Shown here: in pieces, positions 26,370 through 35,947 of the stretch
Layout: each line of letters opens with the position of its first letter
Numbering within the stretch: the stretch's first letter is position 1
NCBI GenBank assembly: GCA_965661765.1
Contig: CBFIFE010000003.1
Location: 1-64,000 of the forward strand
Length of the DNA stretch: 64,000 nt
Direction: 5' to 3'
From: JBMYZL01 sp965661765
Lineage (GTDB): Bacteria > Bacteroidota > Bacteroidia > Flavobacteriales_D > Sanyastnellaceae
Notes under the pieces: generated by a model
Database searches by the model: none
The model's input: only the letters and a program-made list of their open reading frames with translations
What the model was told of the DNA's origin: nothing
Made by a program: the position numbers and the translations under genes

Positions 26370-27968
26370 TCAATCTTGTGCGGTTTTGAATTCGCTGGTG
26401 AAATGGAAGGTCAACTCGGGGAAATTCTGAATCTCCATGTCCAGCAGAAACTTGGAAGGCGCGAGGAAGACGTCGTTGCCGTCTTTGTCGTGCACCATGT
26501 CTTGGCCTTTGATCCGTTTGAATTCTTGGAGCTTCTCCTCATTGTCGCTGACAATCCAACAAGCCTTGTAGTAGTTCTTGGGTTGAAACTCGCATTTGGC
26601 GCCATACTCGTGTTCCAAGCGGTATTGGATGACTTCGAATTGAAGTTCTCCAACGGTCCCCACGATTTTCCGATTGCCGACCTCTCGAATGAACAATTGG
26701 GCCACGCCCTCATCTGTCAATTGTTGAATGCCTTTCTCAAGTTGCTTGCTTTTCATGGGGTCTTTGTTGACCAATTCCTTGAAAATCTCTGGAGAAAAGC
26801 TGGGAATGCCTCGGAACTGCATGACTTCGCCTTCGGTGAGGGTGTCGCCAATTTTGAAATTGCCTGTATCGTAGAGGCCCACCACATCACCCGGCCAAGC
26901 CTCTTCGACAACACTCTTGTCCTGTGCGAGGAACGTGGCTGGGTTTGCGAATTTCAATTTCTTGCTCAGTCGCGTGTGGTGGAAAAAGGTGTTGCGCTTG
27001 AAGGTTCCGCTGCAAACACGCAAAAAAGCAATCCGATCGCGGTGCCGGGGGTCGATGTTCGCATGGATTTTGAAAATGAAACCAGTGAACGCCTTCTCGT
27101 CTGGTGCGACCTCACGTGTGTCCGCTGAGCGGGGCCTGGGGTCAGGGGCAATGTCCACAAACGTGTCAAGCATCTCTTGGATGCCAAAATTGTTGACGGC
27201 ACTGCCGAAAAACACGGGCGCCAAATCCCCTTCGAGATACGGCGCTGGATCCCACGTTTCATAGACTCCTTCAATCAGTTCCACGTCTTCCCGGAGTTGG
27301 TCGGCGCGCTCCGTCGAAACCAAGTCATCGAGGTCCGCATCGTTCAAGTCGTCGATGCTCACGACTTCTTTCGCGATGCGGGTTTTGTCCGGATTGAACA
27401 ACCTGACATTGCTGTCATAAAGCGAGTACACCCCCTTGAACGTGTGCCCGATGCCAATCGGCCAAGACAGCGGTCGCACCTGAATTTTGAGTTTCTCTTC
27501 CAGTTCATCGAGCAGGTCGAATGCGTCCTGGCCTTCGAGGTCCATCTTGTTGATGAACACGATCACAGGGGTTTTTCGCATCCGACAGACCTCCATGAGC
27601 CGTTCGGTTTGCGCCTCGACCCCCTTGACGCAATCCACGACCAAGATCACGCTGTCGACTGCGGTCAGGGTTCGGTAGGTGTCTTCCGCAAAATCCTTGT
27701 GGCCGGGTGTATCGAGCAGGTTGATGAGCTTGTCGCGGTAGTGAAAGGCCATCACAGAAGTGGCGACGGATATGCCCCGCTGCCGCTCGATTTCCATGAA
27801 ATCCGAGGCCGCCGTTTTTGTGATTTTGTTGTTCTTGACAGCCCCAGCGGTCTGAATGGCACCGCCGAAGAGCAAGAATTTTTCGGTCAGGGTGGTCTTT
27901 CCGGCGTCCGGGTGGCTGATGATGGCGAAGGTTCTGCGCTTCGCGATTTCGTCGTGGATGTGGGACAT
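26370..27968 (-). CDS. prfC: Peptide chain release factor 3
   Basis: The 532-residue translational GTPase recycles RF1/RF2 from the ribosome. It shows 'ISHPDAGKTTLTE' (P-loop, residues 18-30), 'RQRGISVATSVM' (switch I region), 'LLDTPGHKDF' (G3) and 'FINKMDLEG' (G4), with RF3-type domains II and III to the end. Length matches RF3 (about 530). A -7-like box precedes the start. The next gene downstream on the minus strand begins 29 bases away. Confidence 0.95.
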   Translation of the reverse strand: MSHIHDEIAKRRTFAIISHPDAGKTTLTEKFLLFGGAIQTAGAVKNNKITKTAASDFMEIERQRGISVATSVMAFHYRDKLINLLDTPGHKDFAEDTYRTLTAVDSVILVVDCVKGVEAQTERLMEVCRMRKTPVIVFINKMDLEGQDAFDLLDELEEKLKIQVRPLSWPIGIGHTFKGVYSLYDSNVRLFNPDKTRIAKEVVSIDDLNDADLDDLVSTERADQLREDVELIEGVYETWDPAPYLEGDLAPVFFGSAVNNFGIQEMLDTFVDIAPDPRPRSADTREVAPDEKAFTGFIFKIHANIDPRHRDRIAFLRVCSGTFKRNTFFHHTRLSKKLKFANPATFLAQDKSVVEEAWPGDVVGLYDTGNFKIGDTLTEGEVMQFRGIPSFSPEIFKELVNKDPMKSKQLEKGIQQLTDEGVAQLFIREVGNRKIVGTVGELQFEVIQYRLEHEYGAKCEFQPKNYYKACWIVSDNEEKLQEFKRIKGQDMVHDKDGNDVFLAPSKFLLDMEIQNFPELTFHFTSEFKTAQD

Positions 27969-27975
27969 GAAGGCG

Positions 27976-27983
27976 CGAATTTA
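27976..27983 (-). promoter_or_regulatory. -7-like promoter box before prfC
   Basis: On the minus strand TAAATTCG (variant TAnnTTCG) ends 7 bases before the prfC ATG. It overlaps the stop region of the upstream glycosyltransferase gene. Confidence 0.35.
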
Positions 27984-29069
27984 CGGCTTCTCTTGGGGCG
28001 ACAGCAGCCGTTCGAGCAAGCTTTCCCATTGGGCGATGACCTGGGATTGGCCAAATTCATTCGCCACTGCTTCCCGGTCCGCCCGAAACGGCCCCGCTTC
28101 AATGCACCGGGCGAGTTCCCGCTCATCACCCGGCGCCCAAAGCGCGCGCCCATCCACCCGGCCACGCAGGAACAATTCCGGCGTGCCACCGCTCCTCGTG
28201 CCGACCACGGCACAGCCAGCGGCCATGGCTTCAAGGGTCACCATGCCGATGGTTTCAGATGTACTGCACATCGCCAAGACGTCGACGGCGTCAAATGCCG
28301 GACGCAATGGGTCCATGGCCGGCAGAATATGCACCCGATGGGCGACCCCGGTTTGACGTGCGACATGTTCGAGTTCTTGGCGCATGTTGCGGTTGTCGTT
28401 CACGGTGTTGTCCCCCACCAGGACGGCTTCCCAAATTTCTGGCAAATGCTGCAAGGATCGGATGAGCACATCTTGGCCTTTCAAGGCATCGAGTCGGCCA
28501 AAGCACCCCACCAAGCGCTTGTCTCTTGGCAGGCCGCAGTCGCTCCTCGCAGCCATGCGCTGGGCAGGCGGTTCGAACCACGAATCGTCCAGCCCTAGCG
28601 GAATGGTTTCAATGCGCTCGCCGGGGACGGGGGTCCAGGACTCGACTTGGGTTTTGAGCCAACCCAAAGGCGCCACCCAACAGCCGATGCGTTGGTAACG
28701 CCGAACATGCCAAGGCATCAGCTTGGGGCCAGCGAGTTGCATTCCTTGATGAAAAAGAAAAGGAATGCCGCTACGTTCCGCCGCCCGGCCGCCGATTCCC
28801 AAGTCTCTCGGGTCCCGCGTCCAGAGCAACAGGGCACCGATCTCTTTCAATTGCCGGGCCATTTGGCGCGCAGCCGACCCGTGGGCATAGCGGTGGTGAC
28901 GGACGATGGCGATCCGGTCGAGGTCGGCCGCAGCGTTCCACAGCGGCGTGCCCTCCACGGCCAAAACCACGGACCGATGACGGTTCGATGACAGCCACCT
29001 CGCATGGCGCAGGAGGTTTCGCTCCAGCCCACCCCAACCACTTGAAGAGCTCAGAAACGCCAGGGTCAT
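27981..29069 (-). CDS. Glycosyltransferase family 4-like (GT-B fold)
   Basis: The 362-residue protein has the C-terminal GT4 signature: 'RLVGCFGRLDALKGQDVL', then 'DVLAMCSTSETIGMVTLEAMAAG' with the conserved E-x7-E-type nucleotide-sugar site, and 'GGTPEL'. The N-terminal half has 'SSGWGGLERNLL', the acceptor-side Gly-rich loop. It probably transfers a sugar in LPS or surface polysaccharide synthesis; the substrate cannot be inferred. Its start overlaps the SDR gene by ATGA. Confidence 0.85.
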   Translation of the reverse strand: MTLAFLSSSSGWGGLERNLLRHARWLSSNRHRSVVLAVEGTPLWNAAADLDRIAIVRHHRYAHGSAARQMARQLKEIGALLLWTRDPRDLGIGGRAAERSGIPFLFHQGMQLAGPKLMPWHVRRYQRIGCWVAPLGWLKTQVESWTPVPGERIETIPLGLDDSWFEPPAQRMAARSDCGLPRDKRLVGCFGRLDALKGQDVLIRSLQHLPEIWEAVLVGDNTVNDNRNMRQELEHVARQTGVAHRVHILPAMDPLRPAFDAVDVLAMCSTSETIGMVTLEAMAAGCAVVGTRSGGTPELFLRGRVDGRALWAPGDERELARCIEAGPFRADREAVANEFGQSQVIAQWESLLERLLSPQEKP

Positions 29070-29764
29070 CGGCGATCCGGGCGGAGTGTGATTTCACTGA
29101 AGACCGCCTTGCCTTTCGCTTCAATCGCCATGCGGATGGCCTCTGCAATGGTCTCGGCTCGCATGCCCTTGGCAAATTCCGGGGCATAGCTGTCCCGGAG
29201 GCTGTCATTGCTGGTGTGTGCAATGAACTCCGTGTCGACCGCACCGGGGTTGATTGTGGTCACTGCGAGGGTTTCGCGGTATTCGATGCGCAGCGATTCC
29301 GAAATGGCCAAAACCGCGTGCTTTGTTGCACAGTAGACACCGGAATTGGGGAAAACATTGCGCGCAGCCAGTGATCCGATGTTGACCACATGTCCTTTGG
29401 CTTCGACCAAATGCGGGAGACAGGCGTGCAAAGTCGTCAACACGCCCTTGATGTTCACATCCACCATGTGATGCCATTCTTCGAGCTTTCCCTCTGAAAG
29501 CTTGTCAAACATCCCAAGTCCCGCATTGGGAATGCAAACATCAATTCCCCCCATCACGGACACGGCTTGGTCCACGGCGGATCGCACTTGATCGGGGTCC
29601 AGAACATCGCACACGGCTGTGTGCACGTTCGGATGGAGGGTGGCCAATTGGGCTTGGCGTCGGCCGACGGCAAAGACGGAATGGCCGGAATTGGCCAGCA
29701 ATTGGGCTGTTGCTGCTCCGATGCCGCTGGTGGCGCCCGTTACAAAGATTCTGAGTGCGTTCAT
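29066..29764 (-). CDS. Short-chain dehydrogenase/reductase (SDR)
   Basis: The 232-residue classical SDR has the NAD(P)-binding 'VTGATSGIGAATA' (residues 8-20), 'NAGLGMF', catalytic Ser in 'VNIGSLAAR', and 'YCATKHAV' with the Tyr-x3-Lys pair. After that comes 'INPGAVDTEF'. It resembles the YdfG/serine-dehydrogenase-like group, but the substrate is not determinable. It is cotranscribed with the glycosyltransferase gene. Confidence 0.88.
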   Translation of the reverse strand: MNALRIFVTGATSGIGAATAQLLANSGHSVFAVGRRQAQLATLHPNVHTAVCDVLDPDQVRSAVDQAVSVMGGIDVCIPNAGLGMFDKLSEGKLEEWHHMVDVNIKGVLTTLHACLPHLVEAKGHVVNIGSLAARNVFPNSGVYCATKHAVLAISESLRIEYRETLAVTTINPGAVDTEFIAHTSNDSLRDSYAPEFAKGMRAETIAEAIRMAIEAKGKAVFSEITLRPDRR

Positions 29765-29768
29765 GCGG

Positions 29769-29776
29769 CAAAACTA
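29769..29776 (-). promoter_or_regulatory. -7-like promoter box before the SDR gene
   Basis: On the minus strand TAGTTTTG matches TAnnTTTG exactly and ends 4 bases before the SDR ATG. Confidence 0.4.
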
Positions 29777-29794
29777 CATCGACATGGGGTCAGA

Positions 29795-31090
29795 TTACCG
29801 ACCGGCCACCTCGAGCACTTCATGCCCGATCACCCGGTCATAGCCATCGAGGTCCCAGTAATAAGCGAAGAAGTCGTATCGGTTCCCTGCCATGTGGTGA
29901 TTTCCCTCCACAGCTCCGAACCAATCGTTCAAGACCTGATCCTCCGCATTTCGCGAGCGAAGGTGGGGTTGGAATGCATACATGTAATTGTAGTAGCCTT
30001 GTTTCAACAGGATGTTGGCGTCATACCGTTTTTGTTGAGCGTTCCACTGCATTTGGTTGGTGGTTTGGCACAAACCCCCAGAAAACCCGCCCAGCACGAA
30101 CAAGTTTCCTGGATAAGGCGCATCCACTTCGTGGTGGAAATGGGCCATGATGTAATCGCTTTCTGTGGCCCCCTCGAACTGGTCATTGTGCACGACAAAC
30201 GCACCGTTGATGTCTGGCCTTGCATCGAAAGTCTTGTAAGCTCGGCGATTGTCAGGCGTGAGGTCAAAGTGCCAAAACCGATCGCCTTCCTCGATCCGGG
30301 CCACCCCTTGACTCACAAAGCGCAGGCTTTTCAAATCGGCAAATCGCCAAGCATTTCCACCGGGAAAATTCGCCAAATCCGCGGTCCGAAAGTCCACCTC
30401 ACTTCCGCGCACAAAACGGGGCACAAGCCCCGAAAGCCCGAGCGTCCAAAACCCATTTTGAAGGACCACCACCTGCAGCGCGTCATGGGCATCGGCGAGG
30501 GGGTATTCGTTCGCCTGGAGGGTGAAGTCGAGGGCTTGATGGCTGCGAATCTGATCGAGTTGCGGAGGTTCGCGCAATTCGGCTGAAAACGAAGCCAAGG
30601 ATTCGAAGAGAACGAACCGCGTGGTGAGCACGGGTTGATCTGGCGCTGCAGGGTCGATGACTTCGACAGTGTAATTTCCACTTTTTGTGAACCGCGTCAG
30701 GTCGTTGGGGAAGTCGGTTTGGTAATGCGTGTAGGACACTTTTGTGCCAAAACTAGCTGCCCTTGTCGCCATCGCTGGCTCCTGAAAGCCCTCCAGAAAA
30801 TCCCCAACTTCCAAATCTGGTGAGGGATACCAGTCAAATGTGCAATGCTGAAACCGCAGGAAAAAATGCGGTGCTTGTTCGCCCAACCAGTCGAACGACA
30901 GCCGCAATTGTCCGCCTTCGAGCGGGACAAATGGTGGGGCGAGCGGGCTGCCAACCGGGGCGAGTTGTATGGTTCTCACGTCGGTCATCGCGCGCTGAAC
31001 AGGCATGGGGTCTTGCCCTGTGGCCAGAAGGGCAGCGATGTGACACCCGAGGAGGCCCAGGGCCTTGCTGAAGGTCTTGCTCAGGGTCAT
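29795..31090 (-). CDS. Type IX secretion system plug protein (DUF5103)
   Basis: The 431-residue protein has a signal peptide ending near 'LLATGQDPMP'. The family (DUF5103) forms a periplasmic plug associated with the SprA translocon of the type IX secretion system. Matching features are 'LRLSFDWLGEQ', 'HCTFDWYPSPDLEVGDFLEGF', 'TDFPNDLTRFTKSGNY', and the C-terminal 'LLKQGYYNYMYAF' and 'NRYDFFAYYWD' segments. ATG codons at 31108 and 31090 are both possible; 31090 gives the better signal peptide. It is divergent from nqrA. Confidence 0.85.
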   Translation of the reverse strand: MTLSKTFSKALGLLGCHIAALLATGQDPMPVQRAMTDVRTIQLAPVGSPLAPPFVPLEGGQLRLSFDWLGEQAPHFFLRFQHCTFDWYPSPDLEVGDFLEGFQEPAMATRAASFGTKVSYTHYQTDFPNDLTRFTKSGNYTVEVIDPAAPDQPVLTTRFVLFESLASFSAELREPPQLDQIRSHQALDFTLQANEYPLADAHDALQVVVLQNGFWTLGLSGLVPRFVRGSEVDFRTADLANFPGGNAWRFADLKSLRFVSQGVARIEEGDRFWHFDLTPDNRRAYKTFDARPDINGAFVVHNDQFEGATESDYIMAHFHHEVDAPYPGNLFVLGGFSGGLCQTTNQMQWNAQQKRYDANILLKQGYYNYMYAFQPHLRSRNAEDQVLNDWFGAVEGNHHMAGNRYDFFAYYWDLDGYDRVIGHEVLEVAGR

Positions 31091-31134
31091 GATGGGGCTT
31101 GTATGCATTCGTTTCAACTTTTCATGGACCAAAC

Positions 31135-31167
31135 TTGGTTTCGGCTTGAATCCGGTTCCTACCTTTG
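31135..31167 (+). promoter_or_regulatory. Promoter of the nqr operon
   Basis: TTG at 31135-31137 and TACCTTTG at 31160-31167 are separated by 22 bases, within the range reported for Bacteroidetes promoters (TTG then TAnnTTTG). This would start the transcript about 25 bases before the nqrA ATG at 31197. It lies in the 106-base gap between the divergent plug-protein gene and nqrA. Confidence 0.6.
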
Positions 31168-31196
31168 CGCCCCGAAAAGTAAACCCAAGTGAGCTG

Positions 31197-32558
31197 ATGA
31201 GCAGTATCATTCGGATCCGAAAAGGTGCCGACATTCGTTTGAAAGGGCGTGCACACGCCCACGTCTCCACCGCCCCGGTGTCTGGCAAATATGCCGTTCA
31301 ACCCGGTGACTTTCATGGCGTGGTGCCCAAGCTGATCGTTCGCCAAGGCGACACGGTGAAAGCTGGGGACCCTTTGTTTCATGACAAGTACCACCCTCAA
31401 GTCCAATACCTCAGCCCTGTTAGCGGTGAGGTCACGGATGTTGTTCGTGGCGCAAAGCGCCGGATTTTGGCCATTGAAGTCACGCCCGACGGAAAGGATG
31501 AACGTCGCACGTTTGACATTCCCGATCTCGGCAAGGCCTCTCGAGAAGACGTGTTGGCGTTGCTTGCGGCCGGCGGTTGGTTCGGTTTCATCAAACAGCG
31601 TCCTTTTGATGTGCCTGCAAACCCGGATGTGACGCCAAGAAGCGTTCACATCTCCGGATTCAATTCTGGGCCGCTTGCGCCAGAGTCCGGCTTGGTGATG
31701 GAAGGCAGAATCGATGCTTTCCAACATGGCATTGACGCGCTTGCCAAGGTGGCAGGTGCTGGAGGCGTCCACTTGGGGGTGAAATCCGGTGATGCCACGT
31801 TCGATGGCATTGTCGGGGTCAACAAGTCCACCTTCGAAGGCCCTCACCCAGCGGGCAATGTCGGTGTGCAGATTCATCACACCTGGCCCATCAACCGCGG
31901 AGAAGTGGTATGGACCATGCACTACGAGGATGTTGCAGCGCTCGGGGACTTTTTGAAAACAGGGACGTATGCCCCAGAGCGGGTGATTGCCGCAGCGGGT
32001 TCTGCATGCCCGAACCCCAACCACTTTCGCATTCGGTTGGGCGCGCAAGTGCAATCCTTGCTCGGAGGAGCCTCTTTCGATGCTTCAAATGTGCGGATTG
32101 TATCTGGCGACGCTTTGACGGGAAAACAGGTCGATGCGGACGGTTATGTGACCGCTTTTGCCAGGCAACTGACGCTTTTGCCGGAGGGCAACAAGCCCAA
32201 GTTCTTGCTGGCCGATGGATGGCTCGGACTGGGTTTTGACAAATTCAGCTTGTCTCGGGCCTATCCCACGTGGTTGTTGCCCAAGACCAAGGAGTTTGAG
32301 ATGGACACTTGCTCCAATGGAGAAGAACGGGCTTTTGTGGTCACGGGCCAGTATGAACAAGTTTTTCCTTTCGACATTTATCCAGTACAGTTGCTCAAGA
32401 GCATCATGGTGAATGACATCGACGGAATGGAGAAGCTCGGCATTTATGAGGTGGCGCCAGAAGATTTTGCCCTGTGCGAATACGCTTGCACGTCGAAAAT
32501 TGATGTTCAGCAAATCGTGCGGGAAGGCTTGGATACGTTGAAACAAGAATTGGGTTAA
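31197..32558 (+). CDS. nqrA: Na+-translocating NADH:quinone reductase subunit A
   Basis: The 453-residue peripheral subunit of Na+-NQR begins 'IIRIRKGADIRLKGRA' and carries the typical 'VQPGDFHGVVPKL' and 'GDPLFHDK' segments (barrel-sandwich region). 'DTCSNGEERAFVVTGQYE' lies near residue 370 and 'CEYACTSK' near the C-terminus. NqrA contacts ubiquinone/menaquinone sites on the cytoplasmic side. The ATG at 31197 gives the family N-terminus; longer frame upstream is spurious. It is the first gene of the nqrABCDEF-apbE operon. Confidence 0.95.
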   Translation: MSSIIRIRKGADIRLKGRAHAHVSTAPVSGKYAVQPGDFHGVVPKLIVRQGDTVKAGDPLFHDKYHPQVQYLSPVSGEVTDVVRGAKRRILAIEVTPDGKDERRTFDIPDLGKASREDVLALLAAGGWFGFIKQRPFDVPANPDVTPRSVHISGFNSGPLAPESGLVMEGRIDAFQHGIDALAKVAGAGGVHLGVKSGDATFDGIVGVNKSTFEGPHPAGNVGVQIHHTWPINRGEVVWTMHYEDVAALGDFLKTGTYAPERVIAAAGSACPNPNHFRIRLGAQVQSLLGGASFDASNVRIVSGDALTGKQVDADGYVTAFARQLTLLPEGNKPKFLLADGWLGLGFDKFSLSRAYPTWLLPKTKEFEMDTCSNGEERAFVVTGQYEQVFPFDIYPVQLLKSIMVNDIDGMEKLGIYEVAPEDFALCEYACTSKIDVQQIVREGLDTLKQELG

Positions 32559-32572
32559 TTCGACGAAAAATC

Positions 32573-33826
32573 ATGAAATTTTTGGAGAATTTGCTGGACA
32601 ATGTCCGGCCGCATTTCGAAGAGGGAGGAAAGCTTTCGAGGTTTTGGGTGGTTTACGACTCCCTCGAAACATTCGCTTTTACACCTGGGCACACCACCCA
32701 CAAGGGCGTGCACATCCGCGATGGCATCGATTTGAAGCGCACGATGTTCCTCGTGATTGTCGCGCTGTTGCCTGCGCTGCTGTTCGGGGCTTGGAACCAA
32801 GGGCACCAGTATTTCCTTTCCATCGGCGAGGTGGGATTGTCAGATCCATGGAGCGCCATGCTCGTAGACAAAATGTGGATTGGTCTGCAAAAGCTGGTGC
32901 CGTTGATTGTCGTTTCCTACGGGGTGGGGCTGGGCATTGAATTCATTTTCGCTGGCATCAACAAGCACTCTATCAATGAGGGTTACTTGGTCTCAGGCAT
33001 GTTGATTCCTCTCATCATGCCGGTGGATGTGCCGCTGTGGATGGTGGCCATTGCAGTCGCATTTGCCGTCATCATTGCCAAGGAAGTGTTCGGTGGAACA
33101 GGCATGAACATCCTCAACATCGCTCTGACGGCGCGTGCGTTTCTGTTCTTCGCCTATCCGAAGCAGCTCTCTGGTGAGATTTGGATTCACAATGTCGCAG
33201 CCAGCAAAGGCGGCGGCTTGCTCGTAGATGGATACACAGGAGCGACCGCTTTGGGGCATTTGGCCTCGACTGTGGGCAAAGACATGGGTTCCGCTGAAGT
33301 CCAAAGCGTCATGAGCATGTTTGGGCCGGAAGGCATGTTTTCGTTCTCGAATGCTTTGATCGGCGTGATTCCTGGCTCGATCGGTGAGACATCGGCTTTG
33401 GCCATTTTGCTCGGCGCTGCCTTGTTGATTTGGACAGGCATTGGCAGCTGGAAGGTGATGGGATCCTTCTTGATGGGAGGTTTGGTGATGGGGGGCTTGT
33501 TCAACGCAATGGAATTGAATGCTTACATGACCATTCCAGCTTGGCATCAAATTGTCATGGGGGGATTCATGTTCGGCATGGTCTTCATGGCAACAGACCC
33601 TGTATCGGCATCCCAAACCGAAATGGGCAAGTGGGTATACGGCTTCTTCGGAGGATTTTTGTCCATCATGATCCGGGTGTTCAATCCTGCGTATCCCGAA
33701 GGTGTGATGATGGCGATTCTCTTCATGAATGTCATGGCACCTTTGATTGATCATTACGTGATTGCTGCGAACATCAAGCGCAGAGAGCGTCGTTCCGCGG
33801 CTGTTTCACTTCCTGCAACCGCTTAA
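32573..33826 (+). CDS. nqrB: Na+-translocating NADH:quinone reductase subunit B
   Basis: The 417-residue membrane subunit has about ten transmembrane helices and binds riboflavin and a covalent FMN. The flavinylation motif 'DGYTGATALGHL' places the FMN-accepting Thr at residue 225. 'FGGTGMNILNIALTARAFLFFAYP' features are present around residues 173-196. It forms part of the Na+ path in the inner membrane. It lies 14 bases after nqrA. Confidence 0.95.
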   Translation: MKFLENLLDNVRPHFEEGGKLSRFWVVYDSLETFAFTPGHTTHKGVHIRDGIDLKRTMFLVIVALLPALLFGAWNQGHQYFLSIGEVGLSDPWSAMLVDKMWIGLQKLVPLIVVSYGVGLGIEFIFAGINKHSINEGYLVSGMLIPLIMPVDVPLWMVAIAVAFAVIIAKEVFGGTGMNILNIALTARAFLFFAYPKQLSGEIWIHNVAASKGGGLLVDGYTGATALGHLASTVGKDMGSAEVQSVMSMFGPEGMFSFSNALIGVIPGSIGETSALAILLGAALLIWTGIGSWKVMGSFLMGGLVMGGLFNAMELNAYMTIPAWHQIVMGGFMFGMVFMATDPVSASQTEMGKWVYGFFGGFLSIMIRVFNPAYPEGVMMAILFMNVMAPLIDHYVIAANIKRRERRSAAVSLPATA

Positions 33827-33837
33827 CCTGGAGACTT

Positions 33838-34638
33838 ATGGCGATGAACAAGAACAGCACAGGCTACACCTTCGCGTTTTCCGTGATGATGGTGGTCGTG
33901 GTCGGTTCCACTTTGGCATTTACCGCGTTGTCCCTTAAGGACAGGCAAAACGCCAATGCTGCGGACAAAAAGATGATGGATGTGTTGAGCGCGGTTGGCA
34001 TTTCGTCCACGCGGGCAAATGCATCTGAGATGTTCCAGCAATACGTTGTGGAGAGGATTGCGCTCAATGCGGATGGTCAGGCTGTATCCTCCAAAGCTGG
34101 AGCGATTGACCCCACTGACAAGACGGATCCTTTCAACATCGATGTGAAAAAGGACTACCGGGCGCACGTCAAAAGCGCAGCCAAGGCAGCCGACGGAGAT
34201 GAGTCTGTTTTGCGGGCGGCCATGAAAGAGGCGGAGTTGACATTTCCGCTTTTTCGGTGCGAAAAGGAGGGAGAGTCGCTCTACGTGGTCCCTGTTGTGG
34301 GATCGGGATTGTGGGGACCGATTTGGGGGTATCTCGCCATGGAATCGGACATGAAGACCATTTATGGCGCGACCTTCGATCACAAGACCGAAACACCTGG
34401 TTTGGGTGCGGAAATCAAGGAGGCTTTCTTCCAGGACAAGTTCCAGGGGAAAACAATCAACAGTGCCTCAGAGTTGCTGTTTGATGTCGTCAAGGGAGGG
34501 GCCCCGACAACAGCCCACTCTGTCGACGGCATCACCGGTGGCACCATCACTTCGAAAGGAGTGGGGGAGATGATCGACCGAACCTTGAAGGTGTACGTGG
34601 ACTATTTCGAAACGCAAAACGCACGAGCATCGCGATGA
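33838..34638 (+). CDS. nqrC: Na+-translocating NADH:quinone reductase subunit C
   Basis: The 266-residue subunit has one N-terminal transmembrane helix (about 10-32) and a periplasmic FMN-binding domain. The motif 'DGITGGTITSKGV' gives Thr236 as the probable covalent FMN site added by ApbE. 'VVGSGLWGPIWGYLA' and 'TPGLGAEI' are also family features. It relays electrons between the flavins of the complex. It overlaps nqrD by 4 bases. Confidence 0.95.
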   Translation: MAMNKNSTGYTFAFSVMMVVVVGSTLAFTALSLKDRQNANAADKKMMDVLSAVGISSTRANASEMFQQYVVERIALNADGQAVSSKAGAIDPTDKTDPFNIDVKKDYRAHVKSAAKAADGDESVLRAAMKEAELTFPLFRCEKEGESLYVVPVVGSGLWGPIWGYLAMESDMKTIYGATFDHKTETPGLGAEIKEAFFQDKFQGKTINSASELLFDVVKGGAPTTAHSVDGITGGTITSKGVGEMIDRTLKVYVDYFETQNARASR

Positions 34639-35327
34639 GCACTGAAACACAGACCGTGGAGAAGGCCAGAGAGCCATTGTTCTCCAAGAAAAACAAAAAG
34701 CTGTTGAGTGACCCACTCAACGACTCAAACCCCATCACGGTTCAGGTGCTTGGGATTTGTTCTGCACTTGCAATCACGGTGCAATTGCAGCAGGCCGTGA
34801 TCATGAGCCTCTCAGTCTTGTTTGTGATGATAGGGGGCAATGTGATCATCTCTTTGTTGCGCAACACCATTCCAGATCGCATCCGCATCATTGTGCAATT
34901 GGTGGTAGTGGCCTCGCTTGTCATCATTGTGGACCAAGTCTTGAAGGCCTTCCAACCCGACATTTCCGAAAAGTTGTCTGTGTTTGTGGGACTGATCATC
35001 ACGAACTGCATCATCATGGGGCGTTTGGAGGCCTTCGCTTTGGGCAACAAGCCAGGTCCCTCTTTTCTCGATGCCATTGGCAATGCGATGGGTTATGCTT
35101 GGATTCTCCTTGTGGTGAGCATCGTTCGTGAAATTTTCGGCAGTGGAGCGATCAGCTTGCCAGGCATGGGGCAGGTGAAATTTCTGCCCAGCAGCTGGTT
35201 CATTGCAGAAGGCGGGTTGTATGAGAACAACAACCTGATGATTTTGCCTCCGATGGCTTTGGTGACGGTGGGCGTCATCATTTGGATTCAAAGAAGCCGA
35301 AACAAATCACTGATTGAAGAGAACTGA
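34635..35327 (+). CDS. nqrD: Na+-translocating NADH:quinone reductase subunit D
   Basis: The 230-residue integral membrane subunit has about six helices after a charged cytoplasmic N-terminus of roughly 25 residues. 'GLIITNCIIMGRLEAFAL' contains the conserved Cys that, with its NqrE counterpart, ligates the intramembrane iron centre. It is homologous to RnfE. Its stop shares one base with the nqrE start. Confidence 0.95.
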   Translation: MSTETQTVEKAREPLFSKKNKKLLSDPLNDSNPITVQVLGICSALAITVQLQQAVIMSLSVLFVMIGGNVIISLLRNTIPDRIRIIVQLVVVASLVIIVDQVLKAFQPDISEKLSVFVGLIITNCIIMGRLEAFALGNKPGPSFLDAIGNAMGYAWILLVVSIVREIFGSGAISLPGMGQVKFLPSSWFIAEGGLYENNNLMILPPMALVTVGVIIWIQRSRNKSLIEEN

Positions 35328-35941
35328 TGGAGTATTTGAGCATTTTCGTGAAGGGCATTTTCATTGAGAACATGATTTTCGCCTATTTCTTGGGCATGTG
35401 TTCTTACCTGGCGGTTTCGAAAACCGTCAAAACAGCCAACGGTCTAGGTCTCGCTGTGATTTTCGTCCTGGGCATCACGGTGCCCATCAACTACCTCTTG
35501 GAGAATTACGTTTTGAAAGAGGGGGCGTTGGCGTGGTTGAGTCCTGAGTTTGCTTCGGTGGATTTGAGTTTCTTGAGTTTCATCATGTTCATTGCCGTGA
35601 TTGCATCGATGGTGCAGTTGGTTGAAATGATTGTCGAGAAATTCGCTCCAGCGCTGTACGGTGCCTTGGGCATTTTCCTGCCGTTGATTGCAGTGAACTG
35701 CTCCATTCTCGGTGGCGCTTTGTTCATGCAGGACAGGCAATACCCGAGCATCGGAGAGGCCACAGTGTTCGGTTTGGGGTCCGGTGTAGGTTGGTGGCTG
35801 GCCATCGTGGCCATCGCTGCAATCCGAGAAAAGATTCGCTATTCGCACGTCCCAGCGCCACTGAAGGGCTTGGGCATCACGTTCATCATTACAGGCTTGA
35901 TGGGCATCGCATTCATGAGTTTTATGGGCATTGAAATTTGA
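35327..35941 (+). CDS. nqrE: Na+-translocating NADH:quinone reductase subunit E
   Basis: The 204-residue subunit has six predicted helices and is homologous to NqrD and RnfA. It starts with 'FVKGIFIENMIFAYFLGMC', the conserved first helix with an iron-ligating Cys, and has 'PLIAVNCSILGGALFMQ' in the pseudosymmetric second half. With NqrD it forms the intramembrane Fe site. It lies six bases before nqrF. Confidence 0.95.
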   Translation: MEYLSIFVKGIFIENMIFAYFLGMCSYLAVSKTVKTANGLGLAVIFVLGITVPINYLLENYVLKEGALAWLSPEFASVDLSFLSFIMFIAVIASMVQLVEMIVEKFAPALYGALGIFLPLIAVNCSILGGALFMQDRQYPSIGEATVFGLGSGVGWWLAIVAIAAIREKIRYSHVPAPLKGLGITFIITGLMGIAFMSFMGIEI

Positions 35942-35947
35942 TAGGAA

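Noticed and set aside
27177..28598. 473-codon open frame on the plus strand opposite prfC and the glycosyltransferase
   Set aside because: It spans two well-supported genes on the other strand and reads as their shadow.
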